From positions 1 through 9,654 of the forward strand of contig CAMBGW010000031.1 of the NCBI GenBank assembly GCA_945866245.1: a DNA stretch of 9,654 bases, given 5' to 3'. Position 1 is the stretch's first letter, and every line of letters begins with the position of its first letter. The notes under the pieces are model-generated. The model had not been told where the DNA came from. It saw only the letters and a list, made by a program, of their open reading frames with translations, and searched no databases. Origin of the DNA: Verrucomicrobia subdivision 6 bacterium (GTDB lineage Bacteria > Verrucomicrobiota > Verrucomicrobiia > Methylacidiphilales > Verrucolacustridaceae). A program made the position numbers and the translations under genes. Of the stretch, positions 1-6,362 are shown piece by piece.

Positions 1-561
1 AACCTGCAAGAGGCGCGAGAAGGGGGGTTGAGAGTTCGTAACGGAGATCAGGTGAAAGCTGGGGAAGTCTTGGTCAACTTTAGCTCAGCCACGGGAGATC
101 ACCTTTTTGTAAATAAGTTTATCTATCACTTCCGTAAGCCGAAACGCGCCGAGACCTTCGTTTTTACGACTGAAAAGATTGATGGGATCGAATCAGGACT
201 ACGGCTTCGCGGAATTGAGGGCTCACAATATTATATTAAGAGATGTGTCGCTCTTGGTGGGGATACCGTGCAGGTAAAAGCGCCTGAATTATGGATCGAT
301 GGGGCTCCATCCAAGGAGCCTGCTTGTCAGAAAGTTGCTAGTAAAATGGATGGGTATCCTGGTTACACCTTTGGGCAAACGTATCTCAATAGCCCGAATG
401 ATACGTATAGGGTGCCTGGGAATGACTATTGGGCCATGGGAGACAACAGTCCAAATAGCTATGATTCTCGGGGTTGGGGGGCTGTTCCTGAAGCCAATCT
501 GGTAGGCCTAGGGGCAGTCGTTTATTGGCCTTTTACGAAGCGCTGGGGCATGATTCGGTAG
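1..561 (+). CDS. lepB: Signal peptidase I (LepB family), 3' part, truncated by window edge
   Basis: This is the C-terminal 186 residues of a type I signal peptidase, the membrane-bound Ser/Lys protease that removes signal peptides from exported proteins on the outer face of the inner membrane. The frame is open from base 1 with no start, so the gene begins upstream. Visible residue numbers count from base 1. Box C is at 32-55 (GDHLFVNK, then YHFRKPKRAETFVF). Box D is at 77-90 (YYIKRCVALGGDTV) and supplies the catalytic lysine, K80; GGD replaces the more usual PGD. Box E is GDN at 147-149 with DSR at 155-157, followed by the typical C-terminal VVYWPF stretch. The catalytic-serine box and the membrane anchor lie outside the window. 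The TTG at 28 would be internal to the domain and is not the real start. The stop is TAG at 559-561. Identity is secure; subgroup is not. Confidence 0.92.
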   Translation, partial: NLQEAREGGLRVRNGDQVKAGEVLVNFSSATGDHLFVNKFIYHFRKPKRAETFVFTTEKIDGIESGLRLRGIEGSQYYIKRCVALGGDTVQVKAPELWIDGAPSKEPACQKVASKMDGYPGYTFGQTYLNSPNDTYRVPGNDYWAMGDNSPNSYDSRGWGAVPEANLVGLGAVVYWPFTKRWGMIR

Positions 562-621
562 CTCAACTTTGAGCGAACCCTTGATCAAGGTGATGAGCAA
601 ATGTCGCACAATAAATATTGT
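561..621. repeat. Three consecutive short palindromes in the lepB/rdgB convergent spacer
   Basis: Between the converging stops lie three perfect inverted repeats. The first is 561-574, GCTCAA-CT-TTGAGC. The second is 579-590, CCTTGATCAAGG, with no spacer at its centre. The third is 608-621, ACAATA-AA-TATTGT. None is followed by a run of T on either strand, so they are not classical intrinsic terminators. They could still act as a bidirectional transcript end or as protein-binding sites. The first and third would fold as 5-bp stems with 4-base loops; the second cannot form a normal hairpin loop without opening its centre. The palindromes are seen directly; any role is inference. Confidence 0.5.
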
Positions 622-622
622 A

Positions 623-1267
623 TCAAATATGCTTTTTCGCGGGTGAAATGAGTTTGTTCCTGCTTAATGAGGTCTTCATAGCGCAAAGAGCGGCTGCTCG
701 ATGACTGATTCTTTTCTTTGTTGCTGCAGAAAGCTCTCCGAATGTTTGCTTTAAGCCGCGAGGTTGAAAAATCGAGTCATAACCAAAGCCCCCCACCCCT
801 CTTTCCTCTGTGGTGATCTGACCCCAAACACGTCCATATTGGATCGCTAAGACGCGCCCATTCAGGGCCAAGACTAAGGCTGCTTGAAAAAAAGCTTTTC
901 TACCTAGCCCAGTAACACGCCGCATCAGACGTAAAAGTTTTGCACGATTTTTTTCAGGGGTAGCTTGAGGGCCTGAAAAGCGGGCCGATCGGACTCCTGG
1001 ACGCCCGCCTAATGCCGGGACAACCAAACCACTATCGTCCGCTAGGATCAACCTCCCAGGGAGCGCTCGGCTCAGTGCCAAAGCTTTTAAAGAAGCATTG
1101 TCACGAAACGTTTTCCCGGTCTCTCGGATCTCGGGAAGTTGCGGGAACGAGTGTAAATCTTTCACTCTCCATCGGGCCCCTAAAAGAAGCTTAAATTCTC
1201 GTGTCTTACCCCGATTGGTTGTGGCAATCCAGAGAACAGGTCGAGTAGCGGGAGTTGGACTTGGCAT
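623..1267 (-). CDS. rdgB: RdgB/HAM1 family dITP/XTP pyrophosphatase
   Basis: This is a non-canonical purine NTP pyrophosphatase of 214 residues. The family hydrolyses dITP, ITP and XTP to monophosphate and pyrophosphate in the cytosol, keeping deaminated purines out of DNA and RNA. Family motifs appear in order: the nucleotide-binding TTNRGKTREF at 16-25, ETGKTFRDNASLKA at 49-62, the metal-binding ADDSGL at 76-81, PGVRSARFSG at 90-99, GVGGFGYDSIF at 157-167, TFGELS at 175-180 and SHRAAAL at 188-194. The length is slightly over the usual roughly 200, because of a basic tail (residues 200-214). One departure is GFGYDSIF where GFGYDPIF is usual. The ATG lies 34 bp from the divergent leuS start, and no clear Shine-Dalgarno precedes it. 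The 3' end converges on lepB across 61 bp. Confidence 0.93.
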   Translation of the reverse strand: MPSPTPATRPVLWIATTNRGKTREFKLLLGARWRVKDLHSFPQLPEIRETGKTFRDNASLKALALSRALPGRLILADDSGLVVPALGGRPGVRSARFSGPQATPEKNRAKLLRLMRRVTGLGRKAFFQAALVLALNGRVLAIQYGRVWGQITTEERGVGGFGYDSIFQPRGLKQTFGELSAATKKRISHRAAALCAMKTSLSRNKLISPAKKHI

Positions 1268-1301
1268 AGCGCTTTGCGTTTAATAACCCCTGATCGTTCT
1301 T

Positions 1302-3764
1302 ATGCCAATCCGCGCGCCCTATCCCTTTGCAGAAATTGAGCCTCGCTGGCAACAAGCGTGGGCTAAAGCGAACTGTTTTCGTGCGGCGCAACCCGGTCAA
1401 GCAGGCTCAGAAAAGCCCAAGAAATATATTTTAGATATGTTCCCCTACCCTTCAGGAGCAGGCCTTCATGTCGGCCATCTCGAGGGCTACACCGCTACTG
1501 ATATCGTGGCACGCTACTGGCGTATGCGCGGCTACAATGTTTTGCACCCGATGGGATGGGATGCCTTTGGCTTACCCGCAGAACAGCACGCTGTCCAAAC
1601 TGGCACTCACCCGCGAGTTACTACCGCCAAGAACATTCAGAACTTCCGGCGGCAGATTCAGGCTATGGGATTTAGCTACGATTGGTCCCGGGAGATTGAT
1701 ACTACCCACCCGGACTACTTCCGATGGACACAGTGGATCTTTTTAAGGCTTTATGAAAAAGGCCTCGCCTATGTTGCCGAAGCCCCCGTTTGGTACTGCC
1801 CTGCCTTGGGCACTGTTCTGGCGAATGAAGAAATCATCAATACACCCGAGGGACCTCGATCCGAACGTGGGAACCATCCAGTCGAGCGGCGCCCAATGCG
1901 CCAGTGGATGCTGAAAATTACTGCTTATGCTGAACGGCTTCTTCAAGATTTAGAGCTGCTCGATTGGCCTGAGTCGCTGAAGGAGATGCAGCGCAACTGG
2001 ATTGGGAAAAGCACCGGTGCCGAGGTCGTTTTTTCGGTAGTCGGATCAAAAGATAAAATCACCGTCTACACCACCCGCCCCGACACACTTTTCGGTGCAA
2101 CCTATGTTGTTCTTGCCCCAGAACATCCATCCGTTCCAGCGCTTACCACTCCGGCCCAACGGGACGCCGTTGAGAGATATCGGAAAGAAAGCTCCTCGAA
2201 ATCAGATTTGGAACGGACTGAGCTAGCAAAAACAAAAACAGGCGCACCCCTAGGCACTTTTGTCACCAACCCAGTCAATGGAGAGAAGATCCCTCTTTGG
2301 GTGGCTGACTATGTGCTCGCCACCTATGGCACCGGCGCAGTCATGGCCGTTCCCGCTCACGACAAGCGGGACTTTGAGTTTGCGCAGACATTCCATCTGC
2401 CGATCCGGCCCGTCATACGGCCAGTAAATGGAAAGCTGGAAGCTGGTTGCTTTACGGAAGAGGGAGTCAATTTTGATTCAGGTTTCCTCGACGGCTTAGC
2501 AACACCCGCCGCTCAAATTGCCATGGTGGATTGGTTGAAAAAGAATGGGCATGGGCGCCCTCAAATTCGCTACAAGCTGCGCGACTGGCTTTTCTCTCGG
2601 CAACGCTACTGGGGTGAACCTTTTCCTATCCTATGGAGCAACGGCAAACATCAACCCCTCACCAACCAAGACCTGCCCCTGACTCTTCCCGAGTTAACCG
2701 ATTACCAACCCTCGCCGACTGGGGAGCCTCCCTTAGGAAAAGCCGACACGTGGAAAAATCTTCCGAATGGTTTCACGCGAGAATTAAATACGATGCCACA
2801 GTGGGCGGGCTCCTGCTGGTACTACCTCCGTTTTTGCGACCCGCGGAACTCCCAAGCTCCTTGGGGTGCAGAGGCCGAGAAGTACTGGATGGCAAATGGC
2901 GGCGTAGACCTTTATGTGGGCGGAGCCGAGCATGCGGTTCTCCACCTTCTCTATGCACGATTCTGGCATAAGGTCCTTTTTGATCTGAACTACGTTTCTC
3001 ATCCCGAACCTTTTCGTTGCTTGGTCAATCAAGGAATCATTCTAGGCGAAGATAATCGTAAGATGTCGAAGTCGGTCGGAAATGTCGTTAACCCTGACGA
3101 TGTGATTACTGAACATGGAGCCGATTCGCTCCGTGTCTTTGAAATGTTCATGGGACCCCTTGAACAGATGAAGCCTTGGAGTTCCAAAGGAATGGAAGGA
3201 TCCGTTCGGTTCTTAGCGAGAATTTGGCGCCTGATTTGCGAGGAGACAGAATCGGGAGAATGGATTCCCTCCCCTACCCTGACGGACGATGCACCTGATT
3301 CCGACACGGTTCGGGCTTTGGCAAAAACCACCGCCAAAGTCACCTCCGATATCGAGAGTCTCCAAATGAATACCGCGATATCCGCCTTAATGATTCTGGT
3401 GAATCATCTAACTTCCCTACCCCGTCGACCGAAAGCCTCAATACTTCAGCTCGCTCGACTTCTCGCTCCTTTTGCGCCGCACTTGGCGGAGGAGATTTAC
3501 GCGCGACTCGGCGGCACTGGTTTGGCCAGTCTCGCCTTGTGGCCCACATTTCGCCCCGAGGACCTGATCGAGGAGACCGTTGAGCTGCCCATCCAGGTCA
3601 ATAGTAAGGTGAAAGGTAAGATAAATATCTCGCCCCAAGCCACGAAGGATCAGATTGAGGCAGCGGTTCAAGCCCATCCCAATTTGAGTAGTTGGACTTC
3701 GGGAAAGAAAATTGAAAAGATCATTATTGTTCCGGGACGAATTGTAAATTGTATCTGCCCATGA
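1302..3764 (+). CDS. leuS: Leucyl-tRNA synthetase
   Basis: This is a full-length class Ia aminoacyl-tRNA synthetase (820 residues) that charges tRNA-Leu in the cytosol. The HIGH box is HVGH at 56-59 within PYPSGAGLHVGHLEG. The CP1 editing domain is intact by motif: the threonine-rich TTRPDTLF is at 257-264, and GTGAVMAVPAHDKRD, with both aspartates of the AHDxRD signature, is at 343-357. The KMSKS loop is at 587-591 (NRKMSKSVGN). The end carries the usual LeuRS C-terminal pattern (NSKVKGK, then IIIVPGRIVN). The zinc-type insert around 166-202 retains only one cysteine (C166) and reads SERGNHPVERRPMRQW, a zinc-ligand-poor form. The ATG at 1302 gives the expected N-terminus but has no Shine-Dalgarno. 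The 34-bp upstream gap is too short for a T-box leader. The stop overlaps the start of a small ORF (ATGA, 3761-3764). Confidence 0.97.
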   Translation: MPIRAPYPFAEIEPRWQQAWAKANCFRAAQPGQAGSEKPKKYILDMFPYPSGAGLHVGHLEGYTATDIVARYWRMRGYNVLHPMGWDAFGLPAEQHAVQTGTHPRVTTAKNIQNFRRQIQAMGFSYDWSREIDTTHPDYFRWTQWIFLRLYEKGLAYVAEAPVWYCPALGTVLANEEIINTPEGPRSERGNHPVERRPMRQWMLKITAYAERLLQDLELLDWPESLKEMQRNWIGKSTGAEVVFSVVGSKDKITVYTTRPDTLFGATYVVLAPEHPSVPALTTPAQRDAVERYRKESSSKSDLERTELAKTKTGAPLGTFVTNPVNGEKIPLWVADYVLATYGTGAVMAVPAHDKRDFEFAQTFHLPIRPVIRPVNGKLEAGCFTEEGVNFDSGFLDGLATPAAQIAMVDWLKKNGHGRPQIRYKLRDWLFSRQRYWGEPFPILWSNGKHQPLTNQDLPLTLPELTDYQPSPTGEPPLGKADTWKNLPNGFTRELNTMPQWAGSCWYYLRFCDPRNSQAPWGAEAEKYWMANGGVDLYVGGAEHAVLHLLYARFWHKVLFDLNYVSHPEPFRCLVNQGIILGEDNRKMSKSVGNVVNPDDVITEHGADSLRVFEMFMGPLEQMKPWSSKGMEGSVRFLARIWRLICEETESGEWIPSPTLTDDAPDSDTVRALAKTTAKVTSDIESLQMNTAISALMILVNHLTSLPRRPKASILQLARLLAPFAPHLAEEIYARLGGTGLASLALWPTFRPEDLIEETVELPIQVNSKVKGKINISPQATKDQIEAAVQAHPNLSSWTSGKKIEKIIIVPGRIVNCICP

Positions 3765-3856
3765 GGCCGTGGTCGCTGCGAAGGCGGGAGAGAATTCTCA
3801 CTCTGATCATCGGGGGAGTGCTCCTTCTCATCTCCGCTTGGCGCGCTTTTGCCTAA
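3761..3856 (+). CDS. Putative 31-residue single-pass membrane peptide, translationally coupled to leuS
   Basis: This is an unannotated-looking small ORF of 31 codons whose ATG overlaps the leuS TGA as ATGA. It ends at TAA, 3854-3856. The N-terminus is strongly basic (MRPWSLRRRER, with arginines at 2, 7, 8, 9 and 11). It is followed by an uninterrupted hydrophobic segment at about 12-26 (ILTLIIGGVLLLISA) and a short WRAFA tail. By the positive-inside rule this predicts a small inner-membrane protein with its N-terminus in the cytoplasm. There is no Shine-Dalgarno, so translation would depend on ribosomes finishing leuS. It could instead be the remnant of the signal or anchor region of a lost membrane protein. 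The ORF and its composition are seen; expression and function are unknown, and I recognise no family. Confidence 0.42.
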   Translation: MRPWSLRRRERILTLIIGGVLLLISAWRAFA

Positions 3857-3895
3857 GCCGTAGACAAAACGAGGAGCTTCGATCATAATTTTCCT

Positions 3896-4381
3896 GTGAG
3901 CCATCTCCCCTTCCCTGATGCTGTTAAGAAGATCATGCTGACCGACAAGCGATTTTCGCCTGCAGCGTATGATTTTATTCGCCGGTCCCTGGATCAATCC
4001 TTGCGCAAGTTTGGAAAAAATGAGGACCCCAAACCATCTCACGTCCGTGGACATCAACTTCTCGAGGGTTTCAGGGCTCTGGCTTTGCAAGAGTTTGGTC
4101 CTCTGGCAAAAACCGTTCTCAATGAGTGGGGCATCGAAAACTGCGCCCAAGTGGGGGATATTGTTTTCCAGCTGGTTCAATACGGGGTGCTAGGAAAAAG
4201 CGAAACGGACCGACCGGAAGATTTTCAGGAGATTTGGACTTTCACAGAGGCCTTTGTCCTTCCATTCCAGCCATCCAAAAACTCTTTTACGAAAAGAACC
4301 GCTTTTCGTAAAATCGCACCCGTTTCACCGAATCGCAGGAAAAGAAAATCAGGCTCATCCAGTTCGACTAAAAAATCGTAG
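3896..4381 (+). CDS. Minf_1886 family protein (verrucomicrobial/planctomycete conserved hypothetical)
   Basis: This is a cytosolic-looking protein of 161 residues with no signal peptide or membrane segment. It matches by eye the Minf_1886 type family, found mainly in Verrucomicrobiota and Planctomycetes, whose function is unknown. Characteristic stretches are FPDAVKKI with DKRFSPAAYDFIRRSLDQ (6-34), and HVRGHQLLEGFRALALQEFGPLAKTVLNEWGI (49-80), followed by GDIVFQLVQYGVLGKSETDRPEDF (87-110). The C-terminal tail (about 128-161) is strongly basic and Ser/Lys/Arg-rich, probably disordered. The GTG at 3896 is chosen because it alone gives the expected short N-terminus; the next in-frame ATG (residue 14) would cut into the first helix. 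A GAGGAG lies at 3871-3876, about 19 bases upstream and too far to be a good ribosome site. It sits 39 bp after the small peptide and 1 bp before the DUF1844 gene, so cotranscription with leuS is likely. Confidence 0.82.
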   Translation: MSHLPFPDAVKKIMLTDKRFSPAAYDFIRRSLDQSLRKFGKNEDPKPSHVRGHQLLEGFRALALQEFGPLAKTVLNEWGIENCAQVGDIVFQLVQYGVLGKSETDRPEDFQEIWTFTEAFVLPFQPSKNSFTKRTAFRKIAPVSPNRRKRKSGSSSSTKKS

Positions 4382-4382
4382 T

Positions 4383-4847
4383 ATGGCTGAACTTCAAAAG
4401 AATAATCCGGCTCTTAGCTCAGAAATGACGAAGCGGTTCGTGCAGTTTGTCATGGTTCAGGCGCAAAACATTCTTTATGTCTTGGGGCGAATTCCCACGC
4501 CAGAAGGTGAAAGGATCCCGCCCAACCTCCAAGCCGCAAAAATGATGATCGATCATCTTGAGCTGATTCGCGTTAAGACGGAGGGAAATCTCACCGCACA
4601 AGAAACAAAAATCATTTCGGAGGCCCTGCAGCAAGTACAACTCGCTTTTGTTGAGGCGAGTGGGGGAACTCCGGTTGGTATGATGCCAGATCGTGGGCCT
4701 CAAGTTGACATGTCTGCACTTGAGGAAGAGGAAATAATTTCTGAAGAGACTCCAAGCCCTGCAGCGCCAAAGGCAACTCCCTCCCCTGCCCAGACTGTTA
4801 CGGCAGAGGCAGACGAGAAAAAGAAGTACTTTAAGAGCTACGGATAG
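4383..4847 (+). CDS. DUF1844 domain protein
   Basis: This is a 154-residue protein with the DUF1844 core at about 13-93: a helix carrying FVQFVMVQAQNILYVLGR, then PPNLQAAKMMIDHLELIRVKTEGNLTAQE and a final helix ISEALQQVQLAFVEA. The biochemical role of the family is not established. Residues 94-145 are a low-complexity, Pro/Ala/Glu-rich linker with an acidic cluster (LEEEEIISEE, 113-122). The protein ends in a short motif, KKKYFKSYG. The frame stays open upstream to 4254, but that extension overlaps the basic tail of the preceding gene and is not family-like. The ATG at 4383 puts the start one base after the upstream TAG, which suggests translational reinitiation. The gene converges on the AsmA-like gene with only 12 bp between stops. 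There is no predicted membrane segment. Confidence 0.85.
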   Translation: MAELQKNNPALSSEMTKRFVQFVMVQAQNILYVLGRIPTPEGERIPPNLQAAKMMIDHLELIRVKTEGNLTAQETKIISEALQQVQLAFVEASGGTPVGMMPDRGPQVDMSALEEEEIISEETPSPAAPKATPSPAQTVTAEADEKKKYFKSYG

Positions 4848-4859
4848 AGACTCTTGCTT

Positions 4860-6281
4860 TTATTTTGGAGCTGGGCCGAAAAGCCCTTGAAGAACATTCA
4901 CCGCAGCCCCTGCCGCCCCACCTGCTCCTTGCCCCCCTGTAGCTTTCTCTAAGATCTGGGCGCCCGTCCGGATTGCGGTTCGGGTAAGTGCCCCAGTTAG
5001 TTTGGGCTGAAGATCATTTTGGGGGGCGGAAATAGTTCCCGAGAGCTGAATCGACTGGACCGAATAACCGTTCTCCAAGCGGGCAAAGCACTCTCCTCCA
5101 GTTAACCCATTTACTTTCCGCCCCAAATCCCCCTCAAGGCCTAATTCGATCCTGCCGCTTAACTGTTCTCCCCGAATCTGAATTTGGCCCACGGCCCGCA
5201 ATAAGCCCGGGGCTTCTGCGAGAATTTCTGTCACGTCGTAAGCACCTGGCTGAAGAAACCAAGTGGCACGTGCTGTTGTCAGAGGGCAGCCCCGAAGCCG
5301 GGGCTCCCCAGTGAGCAGACCTAGGACCCCTAAGACGGTCTCCGAACCGCGTCCCGGCTCGAGCCGAGCATCCACAAGTTGAACCTGCCCCTTTCCCACG
5401 GGTTGCCCATTACGTATCTCTTGTAGGACAAATTCGCCCGACATCGATGCAGGAATTTCAAACAAGCCCACTCCAATCTTCCCTCCAGGTATTGGCCATC
5501 TTTCCCAACTAGCACGACCTTTTGCCTGGAGAGATGAAGTTGGAACCACCTCCCCTGAAATTTCAAGTGCTCCCCCTTTCTTGCCTTTGAGTTTCGCCTC
5601 GGTGAGAAAAAGGGTGGGATCGGCATAACGACCCTTCGCCTCAACCAGATTCACTTCGCCCAACCAAGCTAGGGGGGATAAAATCACTCCCTGCTGAAGC
5701 AGAAACTCAACCTTTTGTTTTGAGGGCTGAATATGAGCGCTGACACCTTGCGCCCCCCACCCGCTTGTGCCTGGCGACGGAGTAAGTTGAAAATCACGAA
5801 TTTCCAATTTGCCAACCTGAACATCTTGAAAAAGCTCTCCGCTTGATTTGCTGGGGGCTCCTGCCGCTTCTTTGGCCTCCTTAGGAAAGGAGCCCTTCGA
5901 TCCAGCCTGGATCAAGAGACGCCCCACCGAAATTTCAGGAAAACGTAAAACTCGATCCAAAAGAAGCCTAGGGGAGATCTCAGTCCGTACGTCTTGAATG
6001 TCCCACTTCCATAGGCCAAGAGCCCCCGCGCGGCTTTGGAAGCCTTGTGTGTAGACTGAGAAAGAGGACCACTCGAAGGGCTGGAATTCTCCTTCCGTTT
6101 GAAGAAGTTCGGAAACTTGTTGTGAGGCGAGCCTTTGAAAATCTTTGCCCCCGAGCCAGCGTACGATCCACACTGGAAGAAGCGCAGCAAGTGAGACGAC
6201 AACAATCAGCCCGATGGCTAGCAGACCTGCCACAATCCATTTACTTTTACTCAGCGCACCCGACTTTTGGCCTTGGCCCAT
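4860..6281 (-). CDS. AsmA-like membrane-anchored envelope protein
   Basis: This is a 473-residue protein with a short basic N-terminus, one transmembrane helix at about 14-40 (KWIVAGLLAIGLIVVVSLAALLPVWIV) and a long, probably periplasmic, beta-rich region. Repeating patterns such as SPRLLLDRVLRFPEISVGRLLI and the C-terminal run GQIQIRGEQLSGRIELGLEGDLG followed by LSGTISAPQNDLQPKL resemble AsmA/TamB-like proteins. Those span or line the periplasm and are linked to lipid transport or outer-membrane assembly. The tail is Gly/Ala-rich. The start is ATG at 6281, preceded by AAGGGA only about 2-3 bases away. Longer starts (GTG at 6326, TTG at 6392) would add a non-family extension and run through the hairpin elements or into the ABC gene. 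Family assignment is by overall pattern only; substrate is unknown. It is divergent from the ABC transporter gene. Confidence 0.68.
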   Translation of the reverse strand: MGQGQKSGALSKSKWIVAGLLAIGLIVVVSLAALLPVWIVRWLGGKDFQRLASQQVSELLQTEGEFQPFEWSSFSVYTQGFQSRAGALGLWKWDIQDVRTEISPRLLLDRVLRFPEISVGRLLIQAGSKGSFPKEAKEAAGAPSKSSGELFQDVQVGKLEIRDFQLTPSPGTSGWGAQGVSAHIQPSKQKVEFLLQQGVILSPLAWLGEVNLVEAKGRYADPTLFLTEAKLKGKKGGALEISGEVVPTSSLQAKGRASWERWPIPGGKIGVGLFEIPASMSGEFVLQEIRNGQPVGKGQVQLVDARLEPGRGSETVLGVLGLLTGEPRLRGCPLTTARATWFLQPGAYDVTEILAEAPGLLRAVGQIQIRGEQLSGRIELGLEGDLGRKVNGLTGGECFARLENGYSVQSIQLSGTISAPQNDLQPKLTGALTRTAIRTGAQILEKATGGQGAGGAAGAAVNVLQGLFGPAPK

Positions 6282-6294
6282 ATCCCTTATTAGC

Positions 6295-6354
6295 AGAAAG
6301 CCCTTTGGGCGGGAGCAATTTTCCACGTTGCCTTTACTGCCCTGAGGGCTTTCT
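6295..6354. promoter_or_regulatory. Twin inverted hairpin elements in the divergent asmA-like/ABC spacer
   Basis: Two inverted copies of one 16-bp element flank the spacer centre. The minus-strand copy (6310 to 6295) reads GCCCAAAGGGCTTTCT and the plus-strand copy (6339 to 6354) reads GCCCTGAGGGCTTTCT. They differ at two bases. Each contains a GCCC-NNN-GGGC mini-hairpin with a TTTCT tail. Together they also form a long stem (10 perfect bp, one possible G-U, one mismatch, then 4 bp). The minus copy ends 13 bases before the AsmA-like ATG; the plus copy ends 8 bases before the ABC GTG. The symmetrical placement suggests a paired operator, or leader hairpins that act on both genes. The pairing is read directly; function is inferred. 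Confidence 0.55.
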
Positions 6355-6362
6355 CTAGTGAG

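Noticed and set aside
1268..1301. T-box leader or clear promoter in front of leuS
   Set aside because: Only 34 bp separate leuS from the divergent rdgB. TAATAA at 1281-1286 could be a -10 box, but no -35 box sits at a suitable distance.
3668..4180. A 170-codon minus-strand frame across the leuS end and Minf_1886 gene
   Set aside because: It is antisense to two well-supported genes, and its translation shows no domain or transmembrane pattern.
4254..4382. Upstream extension of the DUF1844 gene to the ATG at 4254
   Set aside because: It runs out of frame through the basic tail of the preceding gene, and the translated extension looks random. The ATG at 4383 gives the family-like N-terminus.
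4833..4866. Intrinsic terminator after the DUF1844 gene (AAGAG, then CTCTT, then a T-rich stretch)
   Set aside because: The stem is only 5 bp with a 13-base loop, and the T-rich stretch is interrupted and lies partly inside the convergent gene. Not convincing.
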